Of a stretch of 64,000 nucleotides of DNA, positions 11,425-23,946 are shown one piece after another. Source of the DNA: Costus lasius (taxonomy: Eukaryota > Streptophyta > Magnoliopsida > Zingiberales > Costaceae). The notes under the pieces are model-generated. The model was given only the letters and a program-made list of their open reading frames with translations, was not told where the DNA came from and did not search any database. The stretch covers positions 59,165,949 to 59,229,948 of the forward strand of contig CM050449.1 in NCBI GenBank assembly GCA_027563935.2, in the 5' to 3' direction. Made by a program: the position numbers and the translations under genes. How positions within the stretch are numbered: position 1 is the stretch's first letter; each line of letters begins with the position of its first letter.

Positions 11425-13111
11425 TGTTGGGGTATGCCCTTAAGGCTAATGTTTGAGGCCTTGGGATTGTATCAGTATCATGTATAAACTTTTATGTTTA
11501 TAAAGGCAATGGTTGTTATTCAGTTGGTTACATTGTCTGTTGCAATAATTGTACTTCTGAATAATGTCTCAAAGCTGTTCAGCTAGGCTGACATGCTGTA
11601 ATGTCCTTAGTCGAGATATCTTGGTGAACATGAGACAGCCTTGATATGATTGAGACTAATATGTGTTCTAATCTTATAGGATGCTTCGAGCATGGAATAA
11701 GATGTAGACTCATGGGTACATTGGATGTACTGGACAGACCCTACTAGGATATTCAATTGCTTGTCACAATGTGAATAATCCTTGATTGTAACAAGTGGCA
11801 CATTTCCTCTGACTTGAGATCACTTGTGTTTTCTAAATGATGATTGTCATTGTTTTGAGGTAGTTCAATATCATTTGAAACATAATGATTATAGACTATC
11901 TTGGATGGTGAGCTTGAATCAGGTTAGGGCACTAGTGATAGATATAGGATTGCCGTCTCCTTAATTGGAGTGTGATGTTCTAAAGGGGCCCCCCTGGATG
12001 AGATGATTGAGAAAGTGTATGGCCATACCCAGGTGACTATGTTCATCTGATCTAATCATGCTCATCATATTGGAGCTACAAGCTTGACACGCTTGTCCAA
12101 TAAGAACATCCAGTGGCAAAGGAAATATGTATGCCTTGTGAGTTGGATTCACACTTGTGCTGTGGTTTGGGTGTAGTCTTGGAAGACTCTTTCCTTTATA
12201 TCGGGAGACAGTGATGTGTTGCTAGATACCCCTCGCTGATCGTGATGACGTAAGTTATCATTACCGACATTTAAAGGAAACACTTAGGGTCGCACAATTT
12301 GATGATATGGCTTACTTAAGTCAGATCGTGTGGACTGAATTATTTGAGTTCAGTTTAAAGGGATTTAATCTCTGATTGTAAGTGAGATCTGGTCTGATCA
12401 TGTTTGATTAATTAGGGCTTGAGATCGGTAAGCTTCGATCGAGAGAATGGATGCTAGATCGGTGAGATCAGGAGCATCAAGAGATGAACGGTTAGATCTG
12501 GAACCTTTAGGTTTAATGAGGTCTAGACCAAAAAGGCTTGGTTTAATTTGGTCTTTGAACCAAAATTAAATTGAACCGGCTCATTAGTTGAGCGCATGGT
12601 TCAAAGAGGAGAGATTTGCGCTTGGGTAAACCCATGGTCGCATGAAGAGAAGTGGTTTACTATTTTTGGAAACCATGTTTCCAAATCGTGACCACGCCTC
12701 ACGTTGAGAGTTTCATGCTCTATTCTCGCTTCTTGCCTTTCCTCTCTCGACACTCTCGTGTGTGGCGACTTCTTCACACCTTGGAGTGAGTTCAACAAGC
12801 AGAGGAGAACGTCTCTTCCCTTCCATTCGACAAAGACTCCTTAGAACCTTGCTAGCACAAGGAGCACTAAGGGAGTAGGCGATCACATCTTGTGTGCGAG
12901 CCATAAGGAGGAGAAGCACTTGAGTCTCTTCTTCCTAGACGCCATCCAAGCAATGGCTTTGGTAAGAATCGATTCCTTCATTCATGTTTGCAATCGGTTT
13001 TTATAGTTGATCATATCTCATGCAAATGATCCCTAGAAACCCTCTTTCCGCTGCTTAAAAATTTTTATACGCGCCATGCTTTAGGGTTTCGGCCCCTTCT
13101 GGGGACTTACA
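11425..13111 (+). repeat. Ang-2 5' LTR
   Basis: 1687 bp, from tgttggggtatgccc to ggggacttaca. It contains the conserved LTR hairpins: gtacat/atgtac near 11724-11738 and the GNRA-loop stem at 12244-12259 (gatgac-gtaa-gttatc). Confidence 0.95.
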
Positions 13112-14594
13112 ATTGGTATCAGAGGAAAGTTATATGCATGATTTATATGATTGCTGAACTGAAGTGATCCATGTTTGCGCAACACCTTAGATCTTTCTTA
13201 CATGTGACACTTATATGTACATTGTTCATTCATGCCGAAACTTGTATGTTTCCTTGGCGCATGTGTGTTGATAGCGCATCTATGTTGTTGTAGTTGTTTT
13301 ACTAAAAACCCTATTGACATGCGCGACTATCATTAGATCTAAGCAGCACCTACATTAAACCCTTAGACGGGTTAGTAGGGTTGAAGTCATCTCTAGTTAA
13401 GATCCAACTAGTCTGATCAGACCATCTGACAGCCTAGATGGGTCGACCAGATGGCACCTATGCGCAAGCATAAGGTGGCTATAGGTCAACTGCATCAAAG
13501 GCGTGTAGCGAGGTCTGGTTGAGACATCTAGTGAACACACATGAGTTAGGCCCGGGGTCACACCCGCTTGCCAAAACTCATGTAGGTTATTCAGCCCTAG
13601 CGCATGCATAGTTGACCACTGGGTCGACTCAAGTCAGTTAGGACTTGGTGCATGCAAGGGCAGTGGATCTGACTAGGTCTGATGAGTGGATCCCTATTAA
13701 TGGACCGTTGTAAGGTAGTAGGGCACATAAGGAAAATAAAATTGATGCCAATGGGTTTTTGAAAAATTTTATTTTCATGAATGGATCACATGTTGATTGT
13801 AAGCATATGCTTGTTTATTTAATCTTATGTGGGACGCCTAATTAATGTGTGCTGTGCTGGGGCCTGCGAGCCTGGTTAAAATTTGTAAATTAATTTTTAT
13901 TGTGATCTGCGCATCACATTGCATTTAATTTATAAAATGTAATTGACCTGCGAGTCAATCTTGTCTAGATAGATTAATTTGTAAATTAATCAGACAAGAG
14001 CACAGAGCACACTTGGCAGAGGCGCATGCAGCAGTGGCTTGACCAGGTGGGAGGTCCAGGGTTCGACTCTGGGACCAGGCACACTTTCCCTGGTAGGCGC
14101 ACCTGAGCTGCAGTAGGCGCTTGGGCCCTGGTTTGGGCCAGATGAGCAGCAAAAGACCCATCAAGAAAAGCAAGTGAAGACTTAAGTTTATTTAAGGTCT
14201 AACTTAGGCTTTATGGGCTTTTACCACATAAGATCAGCATGCTTTCTATTTATTGCTTTTATAATTAGAATTGCATGAGTTTATCTTCTGCTATCACCAT
14301 AGGAATTGCATGATAGACAAGAAGATAAAAGACCGTTAAAATCCAACGCTAAAATATCAAGCTCGTAAGCCTTCTGACGCGAAACCTCACTGTTCTGATT
14401 ATCGTTGGAGCCGTGTTGTACCCACTCAGTGGGCACGTCCATCTATCTTCAGACGGTGCGGGATTACACCTGCGTGTTACAGAGAAGGGATTTATCGCTT
14501 CTCGTTGCTCAGCATAGCACGTGGTGGTCCAGGGAGTAGGTCGGGTCAGCTTGACCATGTAGGCTACATATGTATCGCATATGGTAGCACATGG
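13112..14594 (+). other. Ang-2 leader, first part (untranslated)
   Basis: Non-coding leader between the 5' LTR and gag, continued at 16291-16647 after the solo LTR. It starts with the primer site TGGTATCAGAGG (13114-13125, last base differing from the usual C). It holds a tRNA-T-arm-like hairpin at 14056-14072 and the first of two related leader hairpins at 14421-14433 (cccac-tca-gtggg). I see no credible ORF. Long structured leaders are usual in Angela/BARE elements. Confidence 0.85.
14056..14072 (+). other. tRNA T-arm/B-box-like hairpin in the Ang-2 leader
   Basis: Five-base stem ccagg/tctgg around the loop gttcgac, including the B-box-like ggttcgactct. The same hairpin with changed stem bases is at 27292-27308 (Ang-3) and 51302-51318 (Ang-5). 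No complete tRNA is present. Confidence 0.55.
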
Positions 14595-16285
14595 TGTTGG
14601 GGTATGCCCTTAAGGCTAATGTTTGAGGCCTTGGGATTGTAAAAGTATCATGTAATAAACTCTTGTGTTTATAAAGGCATGGTTATTATTCAGTTTGTTA
14701 CCTTGTCTGCAGTAATAAGTATACTTCTAAATAATGTCTCAATGCTGTTCAGCTAGGCTGACATGCAGTAAAGTCCTTAGTCGATATATCTTGGTGAACA
14801 TGAGACAGCCTTGATATGGTTAAGACTAATATGTGTTCTAATCTTATAGGATGCTTCGAGCATGGAATAAGATGTAGACTCATGGGTGCATTGGATGTAC
14901 TGGACAGACCCTACTAGGATATTCAATTGCTTGTCACAATGTGAATAATCCTTGAATGTAACAAGTGGCACATTTCCTCTGACTTGAGATCACTTGTGTT
15001 TTCTAAATGATGATTGTCATTGTTTTGAGGTAGTTCAATATCATTTGAAACATAATGATTATAGACTATCTTGGATAATGAGCTTGAGTCAGGTTAGGGC
15101 ACTAGTGATAGATAAAGGATTGCCGTCTCCTTGTTTAAGGAGTGTGATGATCTAAAGGGGCCCCCTGGATGAGATGATTGAGAAAGTGTATGGCCATACC
15201 CAGGTGACTATGTTCATCTGATCTAATCATGCTCATCATATTGGAGTTACAAGCTTGACACGCTTGTCCAATAAAAACATCCAGTGGCAAAAGAAATATG
15301 CATGCCTTGTGAGTTGATTCACACTTGTGCTGTGGTTTGGGTGTAGTCTTGGAAGACTCCTTTCTTTCTATCGGGAGACAGTGATGTGTTGCTAGATACC
15401 TCTCACTGATCGTGATGACGTAAGTTATCGTTACCGACATTGAAGGAAACCCTCAGGGTCGCACAATTTGATGATATGGCTTACTTAAGTCAGATCGTGT
15501 GGACTGAATTGTTTGGGTTCAGTTTAAAGGGATTTAATCTCTGATTGTAAGTGAGATCTAGTCTGATCATGTTTGATTGATTAGGGCTTCAGATCGGTAA
15601 GCTTCGATTGAGAGAATAGATGCTAGATCGGTGAGATCAGAAGCGTCAAGAGATCAACGGTCAGATCAAGAACCTTAGGGTTCAATTGTGATCTAGGCTA
15701 AGTCGCTTGGTTTATTTGGTCATTGAGCCAAATGAAATTGAACCGGCTCATGGGTTGAGCGAATGGTTCAAAGAGAAGAGGTAAATGCGGTTTGTTCATG
15801 ATCGCATGAACGCATGAACTTATGGTTTTGCTATTTTTGGAAGATGCGTTTCCAAGATAGAAAAACGCCTCCACGTTCATGAGTTGCGTTACACTCTTGC
15901 TCGCATCTCGCTCTCTCGTCGCCTCAAGCATTCATCTTGCATAGTGAAGGTGGACGAAAGTAGGAGCAAGAAATCGCCAAGCAAAGAAGGTCTCCTTCCC
16001 TTCCATTCGACAAGCACTTCTTGGAGCCTTGCTAGCACAAGGAGCACCAAGGAAAAGTAGGCGACATCAATTGTGTGCGTCACCTTTGGAGGAGATCTCT
16101 CTTGCTCTCTCCTTCCAAGACACCATCCAAGAGATGGCGATGGTATGGATCCTTCTCTTGTTATTTCTAATGTGTGAAAGTTGATCATATGCGATATTAA
16201 GATCTCTTGAAACCCTAGCTTCCGTGCGAAATTTATACATGCGCCACCAATAGGGTTTCGCCCCCCTCTTGAAAGGGGTCCTTCA
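14595..16285 (+). mobile_element. Solo LTR a (Angela family) inside the Ang-2 leader
   Basis: A single 1691-bp LTR from tgttgggg to ggtccttca flanked by perfect TSD catgg (14590-14594 and 16286-16290) with no internal region. It was left by LTR-LTR recombination of an element that had inserted into a member of its own family. It carries the GNRA-type hairpin at 15414-15429 and a G-U variant of the gtacat hairpin. Confidence 0.95.
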
Positions 16286-16290
16286 CATGG

Positions 16291-16647
16291 AGGCAGCCAT
16301 CTGTGGGATCAGAGACTGTGTTGTACCAACTCAGTTGGCACAGTCTGCTGGATTGCCCAGATGAAGGGGAATCGCACGGGTTGGCGATTGGCAGGGACTG
16401 CCTACCAGAAATTAGTGCTTGTACTCTCTGTGCATCTTATCTCGCCTGAGCGGGACGCGGAGACCAAGTATGAAATTTGGATCCCATCTCACTAAAAGAG
16501 TTCTACTCTTTCGGGCTGTTTTGCTAGATTTTTCAGCCAGATAAAATAGTGAGAAAAAGAATCATTCTTAAGTCCTGATTGATTCTTAACATTGATACTG
16601 ACCTTGCTGTTCTTGCATTGTTGTAGATACCTGCAGCAACGAACACC
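16291..16647 (+). other. Ang-2 leader, second part
   Basis: Continues the leader after solo LTR a. It contains the second leader hairpin at 16326-16338 (ccaac-tca-gttgg). Just upstream of the gag ATG, 'cattgttgtag' at about 16615-16625 resembles a 3' splice site after a pyrimidine-rich stretch; the same context precedes gag in the sister copies. Confidence 0.75.
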
Positions 16648-18619
16648 ATGAGCTTCAATGTGCGATCCCTACTGGAAAGAGAGAAGTTTGCTGGGCCAAA
16701 CTTCTCAGACTGGTTCGGACACCTTAAGATTGTTCTTAAGGCAGAGAGGAAACTGTATGTCCTCGAGACGGCGATACCGCCTCAGCCCGCTCCGAACGCC
16801 GCAAGGGCGGTTCGGGAAGCTTATGAAAAGCACGTCAATGATAGCATTGATGTCGCTTGCTTGATGCTAGCGTCTATGACGCCACCGCTGCAGCGTCAGC
16901 ATGAGGATATGTCTGCTATAGACATGACAGCAAACCTCAAGATGCTGTATGCTGCACAGGCGAGGACAGAACGCTATAATCTGACAAAGCTGTTCTTTCA
17001 GAGCAAACTGGCTGAAGGGAGCCCAGTGGGAGCTCACGTGCTCAAGATGATTGGGCACAAGGAGGCTCTAGAGAAACTGGGGCATACCATCAATCAGGAG
17101 CTTGCTGTAGACATTATTCTGCAGTCTCTCCCGCCCTCTTTCGATGCGTTCATCATTAACTTTAATATGAACAAAATCGACTGTACTCCGGCAGAGCTGC
17201 TGAATATGCTCTTGACTACTGAGGAGACTTTGAAGGGAAAGCCTTCGACCTCTGTCTTAATGGTTCCTTCTAGGAACAAGAAGAAGAGGAAGAAGGGCAA
17301 GGCCCCTGTCAAGAGTTACAGCAAGGCTCTGAAGCAAAAAGTTAAGCGGTCAAAGGAATACAGATGTTTCCACTGTGGCCAGCTGGGTCACTGGAAAAAG
17401 GACTGTAAAGCGCTCCAAGGAGACAAGAGGGGAAGCATCGCTTCTGGCTCAGGTATATACGTGACGGAAGTCATGGTTTCATCTTCTTCTATTTCATGGG
17501 TGTTGGACACTGCATGTGGAGTTCACATTTGTTCAAATGTACAGGCACTCAAGAGAAGAAGACAGGTGGGACAGCATGAGGTGGACCTACGAGTTGGAAA
17601 TGGGGCACGGGTTGCTGCTGTTGCCGTAGGAGACTATTTCATCTCTTTGCCATCTGGGCTTGTATTAGAACTGAACAATTGTTACTTTGTTCCCAGCATT
17701 ACTAAAAATATTATCTCCATTCCTGCTCTTGTCAGGAAGGGATTTTCCTTTGAATGCAATATTTCAAAGTGTGTTTTATCTTTTGATAATATTGTTTATG
17801 CAAATGGTTCAATTAACAATGGGTTATTCATGTTGGACATGGAATGTTCTATACAAAATATTGATATTAAGAAAGCCAAGTATGCTGATGACAGCACCTT
17901 ATTATGGCATAGTCGTTTAGGCCATATTAACGAGAAACGCATTAAGCGGTTGCATGATCATGGACTGCTGGGATCATTCTCCTATGAGGAGATTGATACA
18001 TGCAAGGCTTGTTTAATGGGTAAAATGACGAAGCCACCTTTTCCTAACAAAGGTCAAAGGGCTTCAGGTTTACTTGACCTTATACACAGTGATGTGTGTG
18101 GGCCATTTAGTAAACATGCCAGAGGTGGCTATCAGTACTTCATTACCTTCACTGATGATTTCAGTAGATATGGGTATGTCTATCTTATGAGACATAAAAG
18201 TGAATCTTTTGACAAGTTCAAAGAGTTCAAGAATGAAGTACAAAATCAGCTAGGCCGAAATATCAAGGCACTTCGTTCTGATCGAGGTGGAGAATACTTG
18301 AGTCATGCGTTTACTGACTATCTCAAGGAGTGTGGGATTATCTCACAGCTCACTCCGCCAGGAACACCGCAATGGAATGGTGTGTCCGAGAGGAGAAATA
18401 CAACGTTACTTGATATGGTTCGTTCTATGATGAGTCAGGCTACTCTACCTTACTCCTTTTGGGGATTTGTACTGGAAACAGCTGCAAAGGTACTAAACCG
18501 AGTGCCATCCAAGGCAGTTTCAAAGACCCCATAAAAATTATGGTATGGGAAACAGCCTAGCTTGACATTTATCAGGATCTGGGGCTGCGAGGCTTATGTC
18601 AAAAAGCTCGCCTCTGGGA
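16648..18619 (+). pseudogene. Ang-2 copia polyprotein, N-terminal part (Gag-PR-IN), with nonsense codon
   Basis: Begins at the family ATG (16648) and encodes copia Gag, a CCHC knuckle (CFHCGQLGHWKKDC), the retropepsin region with WVLDTACG, the pre-integrase zinc-finger region and the integrase core with all three acidic residues. The frame stops at TAA 18532-18534, where Ang-4 and Ang-5 have TAT GAG; several adjacent bases differ. A further ~85 bases are still homologous before solo LTR b interrupts at 18620. The polyprotein is therefore broken twice. The RT and RNase H part resumes at 20322. Confidence 0.93.
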
Positions 18620-20321
18620 TGAAAGTGCCCCTTAGATTAAGGGGGTCCCCTTCTTGAGGGAGCAAAAACCCTAAAGTGATGGCGCATAAAATTTTGACTT
18701 GCGGAAACTAGGGTTTATAGGATCGACTTGCATGTTAAAAGATCAACTTAATGAAAAGCTATTCAAGATGATGCAAAACGATCATACCATCGCCATGGAG
18801 TAGATGTCGCCTTGGAAGCTAAAGTCGCAAGTGCCACTTCTCCAAAGTCTCGCACACAAGAGGATGAAGGCAAACTCTTTGTTGCTCCTTGTGCTAGCAA
18901 GGGTTCAAAGAATCCTTGATCGAATGAGAAAGGGATGGAGATCTTTTCTCTTGGCCGAATCCTCCTCAACCTTCAAGCGTCGCCACACACCACGAGAGTC
19001 GAGAGGAAAAATCAGTTCAAGTGGCAAGAATAGAGATTACTCTAATCGGACGAGAGCCCCCCCACCAAGTGGAGATCATGGTCACTAAAAATAGTAACCA
19101 CTCACCGCCCCATATGTTCACGCCAAGTGAACTTGTCGCCAAGCCTTGAACCATGCGCTCATTCCATGAGCGGTTCATTTCGGTTTGGTCCAAGACCAAT
19201 AAATCCAAGTATTATGGTCTAGATCTTAAATAAACCCTAAGGTTCCCGATCTAACCGTCGATCTCCTTGATGCTCCTGATCTGACCGATCTAGCATCTAT
19301 TCTCTCGATCGAAGCTTACCGATCTCAAGCTCTAATCAATCAAACATGATCAGACCAGATCTCACTCACAATCAGAGATTAAATCCCTTTAAACTGAACC
19401 TGAACAATTCAGTCCACACGATCTGACTTAAGTAAGCCATATCATCAAATTGTGCGACCCTGAGGGTTTCCTTTAAATGTCGGTAACGATAATTCTCATT
19501 ATCACGATCAGTGAGGGGTATCTAGCAACACATCACTGTCTCCCGATATAGAGGAAAGAGTCTTCCAAGACTACACCCAAACCACAGCACAAGTGTGAAT
19601 CATTTCACAAGGCATGCATATTTCCTTTGCCACTGGATGTTCTTATTGGACAAGCCTGTCAAGCTCGTAACTCCAATATGATGAGCATGATTAGATCAGA
19701 TGAACACTGTCACCTGGGTATGGCCATACACTCTCTCAATCATCTCATCCAGGGGGCCCCTTTAGAACATCACACTCCTTAAACAAGGAGACGGCAATCC
19801 TATGTCTATCACTAGTGCCCTAACCTGACTCAAGCTCATCATCCAAGATAGTCTATAATCATTATGTTTCAAATGATATTGAACTACCTCAAAACAATGA
19901 CAATCATCATTTAGAAACACAAGTGATCTCAAGTCAGAGGAAATGTGCCACTTGTTGCAATCAAGGAATATTCATATTGCGACAAACAATTGAACATCCT
20001 AGTAGGGTCTGTCCAGTACATCCAATGTACCCATGAGTCTACATCTTATTCCATGCTCGAAGCATCCTATAAGATTAGACTACATATTAGTCTTATCCAT
20101 ATCAAGGTTGTCTCATGTTCACCAAGATACATCGACTAAGGACATAATAGCATATCAGCCTAGCTGAACAGCTTTTGAGACATTATTCAGAAGAACATAT
20201 ATAGCAGCAGACAATGTAGCTAACTGAATAACAACCATGCCTTTAAACATAACAGTTTATTACATGATACTGATACATTCCCATAGGCCTCAAACATTAG
20301 CCTTAAGGGCATACCCCAACA
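18620..20321 (-). mobile_element. Solo LTR b (Angela family, minus strand) inside Ang-2 pol
   Basis: A 1702-bp LTR in reverse orientation (plus-strand tgaaagtgcccc ... ccccaaca) flanked by perfect TSD tggga (18615-18619 and 20322-20326), with no internal domain. It carries the GNRA hairpin in its GAGA form at 19488-19503 on the complementary strand, the same variant as Ang-5. It separates integrase from RT in Ang-2. Confidence 0.95.
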
Positions 20322-22239
20322 TGGGAAACTAGAGAGCAGATCTGACAAATGTATCTTTGTCGGTAACCCTAAGGAAACTAAGGGTTATTATTTCTACGAT
20401 CCCAAAGAGAACAAGGTATTTGTTGCTCGGACGGCCATATTTCTTGAGAAGGAGTTTCTTCTGCAAGAGGCCAGTGGGAGAGAAATAAAGCTGGATGAGA
20501 ATCCAGAGGAAGGACAAAGTAGTCAAGCACAGTTGGATGAGCCTGAGCCGGTGGATCAGGTTATTGAACAACCTGAGGCTCAGATATCACGGGAACCGCG
20601 AAGATCGGGAAGGATCCGTCGACAGCCTGAGCGCTATGACGGAGTCTACATCATTGATAATGATGAACCCCTCACTTATGCGGATGCGGTCAGTGGACCG
20701 GAGTCAGCGAGATGGCTTGAAGCTATGCGCGCCGAGATGGACTCCATGTCAGATAACCAAGTCTGGGATTTGGTTGATCCGCCTCCGGGAGTAATCCCTA
20801 TAGGCTGTAAATGGATCTTCAAGAAGAAGATTGACATGGATGGTAACGTGGTTACCTATAAAGGCAGGCTAGTTGCGAAAGGCTTCAAACAAATCTACGG
20901 GATAGATTATGATGAAACTTTCTCACCTGTAGCTATGTTTAAGTCTATTCGGATTCTTTTCGCGATAGCAGCATATTACGATTATGAGATCTGGCAAATG
21001 GATGTGAAGATGGCTTTCCTTAATGGAAATCTGGATGAGGATGTGTATATGACACAACCAGAAGGTTTCACTAATCCATCAGATCGTCATAAAATATACA
21101 AGTTAAAGAAGTCTATTTATGGACTTAAACAAGCATCTAGAAGCTGGAATATTCGTTTTGATGAATCAATCAGTGAATTTGGTTTCATCAAGAACGAGGA
21201 TGACCCGTGTGTGTATAAGAGGTTTAGTGGGAGCGTGATTACTTTCCTAGTCCTCTACGTCGATGATATCTTGATCATTGGAAATGACATTCCTGAAATG
21301 CATGCCGTAAAGGCATGGCTAAGGAAATGTTTCCAGATGAAAGATCTAGGAGAAGCAGCCTATGTATTAGGTGTGAAGATCTACAGGGATAGACCTAAGA
21401 GGCTTCTCGGGCTGTGCCAGAGTACTTACATCGATAAAGTCCTGGAGATATTTCATTTAGAGAATTCTAAAAGAGGATATCTTCCAGTCAGACATGGTCT
21501 GAATCTTTCGAAGAGTCAGTGTCCACAAACACAGACTGAGAAAGATGAAATGGACAATACGCCTTATGCTTCGGCTATTGGGTCCATTATGTATGCGATG
21601 TTGTGTACTCGCCCAGACGTCGCTTACGGGTTAAGCGTGACCAGTCGGTTCCAAAGTAATCCAGGTATGGCGCACTGGATTGCAGTCAAGAACATTTTAA
21701 AATATCTTCGGAGGACCAAAGATATGTTCTTGATATATGGTGGTCAGGAAGAACTCAGTATTGAAGGATATACTGACGCTTCGTTCCAGTCTGACCAGGA
21801 TGATTTCCGATCGCAATCAGGCTATGTTTTTAGCTTGAATGGAGGAGCGGTGGTGTGGAAGAGTTTCAAACAGTCAACTGTTGCTGATTCCACAACAGAA
21901 GCCGAGTATGTTGCAGCCTCGGAGGCATCCAAGGAGGCAGTGTGGATTCGTAAGTTCGTGAGAGAACTTGGAGTTGTTCCTTCGAGTGCAGATCCTTTGG
22001 TTATCTTCTGTGATAACACTGGAGCAATCGCACAAGCAAAGGAACCACGGTCGCACCAGAAGTCCAAGCACATACAGAGACGGTTTCACTTGATCCGGGA
22101 GATCATAGATCGTGGCGAGATCAAAGTCTGCAAGGTTCATACAGATGACAATCTGGCAGACCCGCTTACCAAGCCTCTGGCGCAGCAGAAGCATGAGAAG
22201 CACTGTAATAATATGGGTTTGAGATTTCTCAACCATTAG
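20322..22239 (+). pseudogene. Ang-2 copia polyprotein, C-terminal part (RT-RNaseH)
   Basis: Open in the family frame from the TSD to TAG at 22237-22239. It encodes the linker rich in Glu/Pro/Gln, RT (WIFKKK, the DVKMAFLNG block with the first catalytic Asp, YVDDILIIG), RNase H (YTDASFQSD, TEAEYVAAS, DNTGAI) and the C-terminus ending NH. No stops or frameshifts are visible in this half, but it is disconnected from a start codon by solo LTR b and by the upstream TAA. One substitution in the DVKTAF block reads DVKMAF. Confidence 0.92.
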
Positions 22240-22242
22240 ATT

Positions 22243-22259
22243 AAGTGCAAGTGGGAGAT
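22243..22259 (+). other. Ang-2 polypurine tract
   Basis: 'aagtgcaagtgggagat' directly before the 3' LTR; the purine core gtgggaga is identical in all four internal regions. Confidence 0.85.
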
Positions 22260-23946
22260 TGTTGGGGTATGCCCTTAAGGCTAATGTTTGAGGCCTTGGG
22301 ATTGTATCAGTATCATGTATAAACTTTTATGTTTATAAAGGCAATGGTTGTTATTCAGTTGGTTACATTGTCTGCTGCAATAATTGTACTTCTGAATAAT
22401 GTCTCAAAGCTGTTCAGCTAGGCTGACATGCTGTAATGTCCTTAGTCGAGATATCTTGGTGAACATGAGACAGCCTTGATATGATTGAGACTAATATGTG
22501 TTCTAATCTTATAGGATGCTTCGAGCATGGAATAAGATGTAGACTCATGGGTACATTGGATGTACTGGACAGACCCTACTAGGATATTCAATTGCTTGTC
22601 ACAATGTGAATAATCCTTGATTGTAACAAGTGGCACATTTCCTCTGACTTGAGATCACTTGTGTTTTCTAAATGATGATTGTCATTGTTTTGAGGTAGTT
22701 CAATATCATTTGAAACATAATGATTATAGACTATCTTGGATGGTGAGCTTGAATCAGGTTAGGGCACTAGTGATAGATATAGGATTGCCGTCTCCTTAAT
22801 TGGAGTGTGATGTTCTAAAGGGGCCCCCCTGGATGAGATGATTGAGAAAGTGTATGGCCATACCCAGGTGACTATGTTCATCTGATCTAATCATGCTCAT
22901 CATATTGGAGCTACAAGCTTGACACGCTTGTCCAATAAGAATATCCAGTGGCAAAGGAAATATGTATGCCTTGTGAGTTGGATTCACACTTGTGCTGTGG
23001 TTTGGGTGTAGTCTTGGAAGACTCTTTCCTTTATATCGGGAGACAGTGATGTGTTGCTAGATACCCGTCGCTGATCGTGATGACGTAAGTTATCGTTACC
23101 GACATTTAAAGGAAACCCTTAGGGTCGCACAATTTGATGATATGGCTTACTTAAGTCAGATCGTGTGGACTGAATTGTTTGAGTTCAGTTTAAAGGGATT
23201 TAATCTCTGATTGTAAGTGAGATCTGGTCTGATCATGTTTGATTGATTAGGGCTTGAGATCGGTAAGCTTCGATCGAGAGAATGGATGCTAGATCGGTGA
23301 GATCAGGAGCATCAAGAGATGAACGGTTAGATCTGGAACCTTTAGGTTTAATGAGGTCTAGACCAAAAAGGCTTGGTTTAATTTGGTCTTTGAACCAAAA
23401 TTAAATTGAACCGGCTCATTAGTTGAGCGCATGGTTCAAAGAGGAGAGATTTGCGCTTGGGTAAACCCATGGTCGCATGAAGAGAAGTGGTTTACTATTT
23501 TTGGAAACCATGTTTCCAAATCATGACCACGCCTCACGTTGAGAGTTTCATGCTCTATTCTCGCTTCTTGCCTTTCCTCTCTCGACACTCTCGTGTGTGG
23601 CGACTTCTTCACACCTTGGAGTGAGTTCGACAAGCAGAGGAGAACGTCTCTTCCCTTCCATTCGACAAAGACTCCTTAGAACCTTGCTAGCACAAGGAGC
23701 ACTAAGGGAGTAGGCGATCACATCTTGTGTGCGAGCCATAAGGAGGAGAAGCACTTGAGTCTCTTCTTCCTAGACGCCATCCAAGCAATGGCTTTGGTAA
23801 GAATCGATTCCTTCATTCATGTTTGCAATCGGTTTTTATAGTTGATCATATCTCATGCAAATGATCCCTAGAAACCCTCTTTCCGCTGCTTAAAAATTTT
23901 TATACGCGCCATGCTTTAGGGTTTCGGCCCCTTCTGGGGACTTACA
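22260..23946 (+). repeat. Ang-2 3' LTR
   Basis: 1687-bp partner of 11425-13111, ending cttaca and followed by TSD aggtc. GNRA-loop hairpin at 23079-23094. I count about nine substitutions against the 5' LTR, mostly transitions. Confidence 0.95.

Larger units (their letters stand above)
11425..23946 (+). mobile_element. Ang-2: Ty1/copia retrotransposon (Angela-like) carrying two solo LTRs
   Basis: Flanked by TSD aggtc (11420-11424 and 23947-23951), with 1687-bp LTRs at both ends, a primer site at 13114 and a polypurine tract at 22243-22259. Without the two nested solo LTRs and their TSD copies it is about 9.12 kb, the same as its sisters in the window. Lineage: Gag-PR-IN-RT-RNaseH order, ~1.7 kb LTRs, a ~1.8 kb leader and BARE/Angela-like Gag. 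I count about nine differences between its LTRs, roughly 0.5 percent. It is inserted in the protease region of Gyp-2. Confidence 0.95.

Noticed and set aside
11607..11801. A 64-codon antisense ORF recurs in nine Angela LTRs (for example 11607-11801, 14777-14971, 48837-49031 minus; 38675-38869 plus inside Ang-4).
   Set aside because: It follows from high nucleotide identity of the LTRs, has no recognisable domain, is lost in Ang-3, and overlaps a hairpin that gives another reason for conservation.
14040..14080. Possible tRNA gene in the Ang-2 leader.
   Set aside because: Only the T-arm/B-box part is present; no acceptor stem, D-arm or anticodon arm can be drawn.
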